Source: JAHQVK01 sp036788295 (GTDB lineage Bacteria; Myxococcota; Kuafuiibacteriia; Kuafuiibacteriales; Kuafuiibacteriaceae). From it: DNA of 64,000 bases. Each line of letters starts with the position of its first letter. Positions within the stretch are counted from its first letter, which is position 1. This document shows positions 59,478 through 64,000 of this stretch, one piece after another. The stretch is taken from positions 47,584-111,583 of the forward strand of contig DAIQNR010000009.1 in NCBI GenBank assembly GCA_036788295.1, read 5' to 3'. A program made the translations under genes and the position numbers. Under the pieces are notes generated by a model. The model ran no database searches, was not told the DNA's origin, and saw nothing but the letters and a program-made list of their open reading frames with translations.

Positions 59478-61960
59478 CCAGCCTCCGGCGACAACCCGAA
59501 CTGGGACAGCAGGCGGCGCAGCAAGGGCCTGCGACCGGCGCCTTCACCCGCGACCGGGCCCACGCAGGATGGACATCCATCGGAGCACGGGCATCGATCG
59601 ACGAGGCGGGCCGAGCGCAAGAGCAGCGCTCGGCGGTCCTCCCACAGCCGGGGAGCGAGGCCCACCCCTCCCGCGACCGCGTCGTACAAGTACAGGGTGG
59701 GTTCGAACCGGCGATCGCCGCCGCTTTGCTCGGGTCCGACCGCCGGCTCGTCCACGAACGCCGACCCGATGTCCCTCGGATCCATCATGAGCCCGACCGC
59801 CGCCACCCCCTCGAGCGCGCGCAGCCAGCCCCTGAGCGCGTCCATGACCGCCGCCCTGGGGGCCCCGGCAAGAAGGATCACCCGGTCCGGCACCGTGATC
59901 CAAAACGCCGTCGTTGGTTTCTCGAGCGGCGGAAGGTCCACTTCGCCGTACCCCACGTTCTCGTGGGTATGAAACCGGATCTTCTTGAAACCCACGACCT
60001 GCTCGACGATCAGCACCTCGCCGAGGCCAGCCCACAGCGGCCCCGAGGCCGCCGCCGGAGCGCCGTCGCCCGGCGCCGCGGGGCTCTCGAAGAACCCATC
60101 GAGGGGTTTGGCCTCCTCCTCCTCGAGCACGCTGACCCGGACGTGGGTCATCGCCGTGGTGTAGAAATCCGGGGCGACCCGCCGAACGTAGGCCTTGTGG
60201 TTCTTGTGGTCGAGCCGCTCCACTTGGAACTGCTGGCCATCGTGCTGGTAGATCGCCTGCTCGTGCAGCTGGGTGTGGGTCGAGCGATAGTCCATCTCCG
60301 CCAACACCCGCTCGCTTTCGACCTCGATGATGACGAAGTTGTCGTAGCTCGGCGCCCGAAGCGGGATCTCGGTGGCGGGGTGGGCCTGGGCCGACCAATG
60401 CCAGGTGACTTGGCCTCGGCCGGATACCCGGCGCACGATCCCGTGGGCCGAGAAGAACCCGAGCGCGTCCTCGAGCACGTCCGCGGGCACGTCGCCATAG
60501 GTGAGCCCCTGGGACCGAAACGGCAGCTCGAAGGCGGCGCACTTGAGGTGCGACAGGAGGATGTCTACGTTGTCCGGGTCGATCCGGGCCGCCTCGACCG
60601 GCGCAGAGAGGACGAGCTCCGGGGTGCGGGCAATGTATTGGTCGAGCGGGCTCGACGACGGCACCAAGACGGCCAGGCTGCTGCGACCGCGTCGCCCCCC
60701 CCGTCCGAACCGCTGGTGCAGGGCGGCCATGGTCCCCGGGTAGCCAGCGCACACGACCGCGTCGAGGGCGCCGATGTCGATCCCGAGCTCGAGCGCGTTG
60801 GTCGCCACGACGCAGCGCACGTCGCCGTCCCGGAGTCCCCGCTCGATGCGACGGCGGGTCTCGGGGAGGTAGCCCCCGCGGTAGGCCTTGATGCAGCCCG
60901 GCGCGAGCTCTTCGGGCGCGATCCGGTCCCGAAGGTACTTCAGCATCACCTCCACCGTGCTTCGGCTCTGACCGAACACGATGGCGCTCACCCCCGCCCG
61001 CAGCAGGTCCACGGTCAGGTCGACGGCGCACTTCACATAGCTGCGCCGCAGTCCGAGCTCCGCGTTCACGATCGGGGGATCGTAGACCAATAGATGCCGC
61101 TCGGCCCGAGGGGCGCCGCTGCCCCGCACCAAGGTCACCGTGCGGCCGGACAGGTGGCTGGCGTGCTCGGCCGGGTTCGCGATCGTGGCCGAAGCGAACA
61201 CGAGCTGGGGACGCGCCCCGTGAAACGCAGCCACCCGCTCGAGCCGGCGCAGGACGTGGGCGAGGTGGGAGCCGAACGCGCCCCGGTACGCGTGCAGCTC
61301 GTCCACGACGACGTAGCGGAGGTTCGCGAAAAACCGGGCCCATCCGGCGTGGTGGGGGAGGATGCCGGCGTGCAACATGTCCGGGTTCGTCAGCACCACC
61401 CCGCTTCGCTCCTTGGCGACCCGGCGGGCGTCGCCGGGGGTATCTCCGTCGTAGGTCAGGGCCCCGTGGCCGAGCCCGGCTGCTCTCAGGAGCGCCGACA
61501 AGCTCTCTTCCTGGTCCCGGGCGAGGGCCTTCGTCGGAAAGAGATACAGCGCGCGCGCGTCCGGGGAGCGAGCCAGCGCGTCGAGGACCGGCAAGTGGTA
61601 ACAGAGGCTCTTTCCGGACGCGGTCGGGGTCGCGACCACCAAGTCTTCGCCGAGGACGGAGCGCTCGAACGCCTCCTTTTGGTGGGCGTACAGCCGACGG
61701 ATGCCTCGCGAAGCGAGCGCGGCCGCCACCTCGGGAGCGAGCCGCTCGGGAAGCGGAGCCCAGCGGGCCTCCTCCGCGGGCAGCCGCTCGTCGAGCGCGA
61801 GCCGGGGGGCGATGCGAGGGTCAGCCCGCCAAGCTTCGAGCAGCGCCTCGAGCCCTGATGGTTTCGCCCAGGGGGCCCGGGGGCGGCTCGGAAAAGGGAG
61901 CACGTCCCGGTCCACGTCGAGACTGTACGGCCGTTCACGGATCGACGCAAGCGAGCCCAA
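59471..61960 (-). CDS. DEAD/DEAH-box 3'-5' DNA helicase with DUF1998, MrfA/YprA type
   Basis: An 829-residue SF2 helicase. It has LYAHQKEAFERSVLGEDLVVATPTASGKSLCYHLPVL (Q-like plus Walker A), LFPTKALARDQ, LTNPDMLH, VVDELHAYRGAFGSH (DELH box), VFASATIANP and IVFGQSRSTVEVM. VVATNALELGIDIGALDAVVCAGYPGT and LHQRFGRGGRRG (motif VI) complete the set; the family usually has R-x-G-R-A-G-R-R. The C-terminal DUF1998 four-Cys cluster is CPCSDGCPSCVG near 800. The exonuclease partner is the next gene, matching the bacterial mrfAB pair. Start: TTG 61960 is listed (it overlaps the upstream stop); GTG 61915 (VDRDVLPFPSRP) is a good alternative. Confidence 0.9.
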   Translation of the reverse strand: MGSLASIRERPYSLDVDRDVLPFPSRPRAPWAKPSGLEALLEAWRADPRIAPRLALDERLPAEEARWAPLPERLAPEVAAALASRGIRRLYAHQKEAFERSVLGEDLVVATPTASGKSLCYHLPVLDALARSPDARALYLFPTKALARDQEESLSALLRAAGLGHGALTYDGDTPGDARRVAKERSGVVLTNPDMLHAGILPHHAGWARFFANLRYVVVDELHAYRGAFGSHLAHVLRRLERVAAFHGARPQLVFASATIANPAEHASHLSGRTVTLVRGSGAPRAERHLLVYDPPIVNAELGLRRSYVKCAVDLTVDLLRAGVSAIVFGQSRSTVEVMLKYLRDRIAPEELAPGCIKAYRGGYLPETRRRIERGLRDGDVRCVVATNALELGIDIGALDAVVCAGYPGTMAALHQRFGRGGRRGRSSLAVLVPSSSPLDQYIARTPELVLSAPVEAARIDPDNVDILLSHLKCAAFELPFRSQGLTYGDVPADVLEDALGFFSAHGIVRRVSGRGQVTWHWSAQAHPATEIPLRAPSYDNFVIIEVESERVLAEMDYRSTHTQLHEQAIYQHDGQQFQVERLDHKNHKAYVRRVAPDFYTTAMTHVRVSVLEEEEAKPLDGFFESPAAPGDGAPAAASGPLWAGLGEVLIVEQVVGFKKIRFHTHENVGYGEVDLPPLEKPTTAFWITVPDRVILLAGAPRAAVMDALRGWLRALEGVAAVGLMMDPRDIGSAFVDEPAVGPEQSGGDRRFEPTLYLYDAVAGGVGLAPRLWEDRRALLLRSARLVDRCPCSDGCPSCVGPVAGEGAGRRPLLRRLLSQFGLSPEAGC

Positions 61961-62675
61961 CGAGGTGCGAGGACGACTCGGTGAAGGGCTCCCCCCGAAA
62001 GCCGCCGAACAGCTCGAAGCGGGCGAAACCAGCCTCCTCGAGCAGGGCCCGCAGCTGCTCCGCGAGCAGGTAGCGGTGCTCGATGTGCTGCTCGAGCGCC
62101 GCTCCCCCGTCGCTCGGCTCGCACCGGTAGCGCACGGTGAACGCCTGCTTGTCGGGGTGCCAGACCGACGACTCGAAGATGGCGAAGCCCTGGGTCCCGG
62201 TGTGGACCTCGACCACGAAATGCTCCCGATCGTCGCCGGGCTCCGGCTCGGCGTACCGGTGAAAACCGTCGGCCGCGTACGCGTCGAACACGAACCGCCC
62301 GCCGGACCCGAGCCGCGACCGCACCGACCGAAAGCACGCCCGGGCCTCGTCGTCGGAGCCCAGGCACCAAAGCACGCTGTAGGGGGCGAGGATCAGGTCC
62401 TGGCCAGGCAGGGGCGGGATCTGGCGCATGTCTCCTTCGAGGAGCCGGACCGCCTCCGGCAACGCCGCCCGGGCCCGAGCCAAGAGCTCGGGATCCTGTT
62501 CGATTCCGGTGAATTCGACGGTCGGCGAGGCCGCGTAGAGGGAGGACAGCACCCTCCCATAGCCGACGCCCAGCTCCAGCACCCGACCGGCGTCGCCGAG
62601 CGAGCGCCGGTAGAAGTCGAGGTCTCCGGGGGTGCCTCGGTGGACGAGCTCGTACAACTGCGCGTCGAGGGCCAC
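61935..62675 (-). CDS. Class I SAM-dependent methyltransferase
   Basis: A 246-residue methyltransferase. It has RVLELGVGYGRVLSSLY (motif I near residue 33), FTGIEQDPELLARARA (post-I acid), MRQIPPLPGQDLILAPYSVLWCLGSDD (motif II region) and LGSGGRFVFDAYA (motif III region). The C-terminal half is beta-rich with YRCEPSDGGAALEQHIEHRYL, as in small-molecule or sugar methyltransferases. The substrate is unknown. It lies directly upstream of the helicase with overlap, but a functional link is not obvious. ATG 62675 is 40 bp after the upstream stop. Confidence 0.85.
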   Translation of the reverse strand: MALDAQLYELVHRGTPGDLDFYRRSLGDAGRVLELGVGYGRVLSSLYAASPTVEFTGIEQDPELLARARAALPEAVRLLEGDMRQIPPLPGQDLILAPYSVLWCLGSDDEARACFRSVRSRLGSGGRFVFDAYAADGFHRYAEPEPGDDREHFVVEVHTGTQGFAIFESSVWHPDKQAFTVRYRCEPSDGGAALEQHIEHRYLLAEQLRALLEEAGFARFELFGGFRGEPFTESSSHLVGLACVDP

Positions 62676-62715
62676 GCCCCCGCATCTACCGGGGCAAAGG
62701 AAGAGTCAAGCCGGC

Positions 62716-63999
62716 TCAGGGGCAGACTTTGAAGGCCAGCTTGCGGGCATCTCGATGGACTTCGGAGCTGGCCCTCGTGATCAGGGTGGCCTCCCGAAAC
62801 CCCTCGCACGCTTCGGCGTCGGCCCCGCGGCGAGCCGCCACCCGCGACGTCTCGACCCGCTGCTCCGCCACCCGCTCGAGCCGCTCGAGACCGGTCAGAA
62901 CCCTCCGGTTGGTCGCGTCGAGCTTGAGCCCGGACTGCCACCGCTGAAAGGCCTCCCGGTAGCGTTCGGTCTCGAACATCTGCTCTCCTTGCTTCGCGAA
63001 GGCGTCGGACAGGTCCGCGGCGAGCTCGACGACGAGGTAGGACCGCTCGCCGGGGGGAAGAAAGCCCTGCTCGTGGCTCTCGAGATCGAGCAGGAGCGCC
63101 CACGCCTGAGACGGATCGTTGGAGACCTCCTTTTTGGCCCGTTGGAACCGGCGTTTGGCCTCCTCCATCTGCTTCGGGAGCTCGGCGCCAGCCGTCCGCT
63201 GCTGCCGCTTGGCGAGGGCCACCGCCCCGTCCACGTCGCCACGGAGGTACCGCTCGATCCACGGCGGTCTGGACCGGTCCGCCTCGGTTTTGGGCGGCTC
63301 GGTTCCGGGCGAGCTCCACGCCGCAAACGCCAGCTTGGCCTTTCGCATCTTTCGCTCGAGCGCGCGCAGACCGTCGAGGGCCTCCTGGTGGTCGGGCGAG
63401 AGCGAAAGGGCGAGCTTGTACTGCTCGTGGGCCCGTCGCCATCGAGACCTCCGGCGGGCATCGGAAGCCCCTCGGGCCAGCGCGTCGGTGATCGCCGAGG
63501 TCCGGAGCGTCTCCGCTCTGCTTTTGGCCTCCGCCGCCGATGGGCTCGACTTCGCGACCGCCGACAGCACCCGATAGGCCTCGGCCAGCTCGCCGGCCGC
63601 CACCAGCGCATCGGCGCGAGCCAGCGCCGCCACCGTCGCCTTCTCCTCATCGAGGCGGATGGAGAGCTGCCGGCCGACCGGGTGGATGGGGTCGAGGAAG
63701 AGAAGGCGCTCGAGCGCCGCTTCGGCGTCGTCGAGCCGGGCCGCTTCCTGCGCCGACTCCGCGTCGGCCAACGCCGCCGCCACCGCCCCGTCGTGGTCGA
63801 AATCGAGGTTCACCCGAGGAAGGGACCGGGGGAGCCCGTCCGGTCCGCGGGGGGTCCACGGCGCGGTCGCGGTCCGAGCCGAAGCGAAGGGGAGATGGTC
63901 GGGCACCGGCGCTGCACCGGGGCTCGGACCGGGGACCGCGGACCGGGGGCTCGGACCGGGGACCGCGGACCGGGGGCTCGGACCGGGGACCGCGGACCG
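62716..63999 (-). CDS. TPR-rich protein, 5' end beyond the window
   Basis: An ORF of 396 residues from GTG 63906, but the frame stays open through the repeat to the window edge, so the gene probably begins outside. The repeat (27 bp, nine codons) would encode P-R-S-A-V-P-G-P-S linkers. The visible body has TPR-like helical pairs (DAESAQEAARLDDAEAALERLLFLDPIHPVG, AYRVLSAVAKSSPSAAEAKSRAETLR, AHEQYKLALSLSPDHQEALDGLRALE) and a long helical end with FETERYREAFQRWQSGLKLDATNRRVLTGLERL. In this phylum such Pro-linker plus TPR tails often end Ser/Thr kinases; that is inference only. Confidence 0.65.
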   Translation of the reverse strand, partial: RSAVPGPSPRSAVPGPSPRSAVPGPSPGAAPVPDHLPFASARTATAPWTPRGPDGLPRSLPRVNLDFDHDGAVAAALADAESAQEAARLDDAEAALERLLFLDPIHPVGRQLSIRLDEEKATVAALARADALVAAGELAEAYRVLSAVAKSSPSAAEAKSRAETLRTSAITDALARGASDARRRSRWRRAHEQYKLALSLSPDHQEALDGLRALERKMRKAKLAFAAWSSPGTEPPKTEADRSRPPWIERYLRGDVDGAVALAKRQQRTAGAELPKQMEEAKRRFQRAKKEVSNDPSQAWALLLDLESHEQGFLPPGERSYLVVELAADLSDAFAKQGEQMFETERYREAFQRWQSGLKLDATNRRVLTGLERLERVAEQRVETSRVAARRGADAEACEGFREATLITRASSEVHRDARKLAFKVCP

Positions 64000-64000
64000 G
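63921..64000 (-). repeat. 27-bp tandem repeat at right edge
   Basis: The plus-strand unit of 27 bp begins GGCTCGGACCGGGGACCGCG and runs 63921-63947, 63948-63974 and 63975 to the edge. The period is a multiple of three and the minus-strand reading continues the TPR gene frame without stop. Confidence 0.9.

Noticed and set aside
63921..64000. 27-bp tandem repeat considered as CRISPR repeats
   Set aside because: Copies are contiguous without spacers and keep an open reading frame.

Overview
The window looks like a scaffolded draft chromosome segment from a very GC-rich, predatory-type or environmental delta-proteobacterial lineage, most likely Myxococcota. The signs are a Hanks-type Ser/Thr kinase with an extra C-terminal domain, a DUF4215-type Cys-rich plus FG-GAP surface protein, GTP-dependent PEP carboxykinase, PrkA, an atypical Hsp70, many lipoproteins and TPR proteins, and heavy use of CTC/GAG/GCC codons. 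Two runs of exactly 100 N (6531-6630 and 40314-40413) both sit inside short tandem repeats, so they are assembly gaps of unknown true length. No phage, transposase, integrase or CRISPR array was recognised.

Layout. 1-9.3 kb: start of a phosphomannose isomerase (minus strand), divergent acetoacetyl-CoA synthetase, a polymorphic-toxin-like gene with an adjacent immunity-like gene that carries an apparent frameshift, a persulfide dioxygenase-rhodanese fusion, a PilZ/TPR protein broken by the first gap, and a GT39-type membrane glycosyltransferase. 9.5-12.6 kb: a DxD glycosyltransferase coupled to a soluble lytic transglycosylase. 12.6-27.3 kb: a surface polysaccharide cluster in two convergent arms. 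The plus arm has methyltransferases, glycosyltransferases, a large Ig-like/FG-GAP surface protein and a Wzx-like flippase. The minus arm has an FkbM methyltransferase, a second methyltransferase, a glycosyltransferase, a 51-residue small protein and an AsnB-type amidotransferase. Many junctions are 4-bp ATGA overlaps. A tmRNA/tRNA 3'-end-like fragment lies at the edge of this cluster next to prkA.

27.5-35.3 kb is one long minus-strand run: a lipoprotein, a TerB-like protein, MreB, an ABC-2 exporter, a polytopic membrane protein and PrkA. 35.3-40.1 kb holds an HD-domain phosphohydrolase, a Pro-rich exported protein and the Ser/Thr kinase. 40.5-45.1 kb is housekeeping: tRNA-Leu(GAG), secG, tpiA, rsmG and pckG. 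45.1-48.7 kb is a compact ECF sigma/FecR-type anti-sigma operon preceded by a Cys-rich lipoprotein and a barrel-like exported protein. 48.9-53.7 kb has gapA-pgk, a P5C dehydrogenase and a lipoprotein. 53.7-64 kb has an Hsp70-like protein with a Cys-cluster protein, an MFS transporter, an MrfA/MrfB-type DNA-repair helicase-nuclease pair, a methyltransferase and a TPR protein that runs off the right edge.

The glycolysis/gluconeogenesis genes (gapA, pgk, tpiA, pckG) lie within about 10 kb of each other but in separate units. The toxin-immunity locus, the polysaccharide cluster and the ECF sigma operon are the most accessory-looking parts. All functions are assigned from sequence features read by eye; no database search was run.
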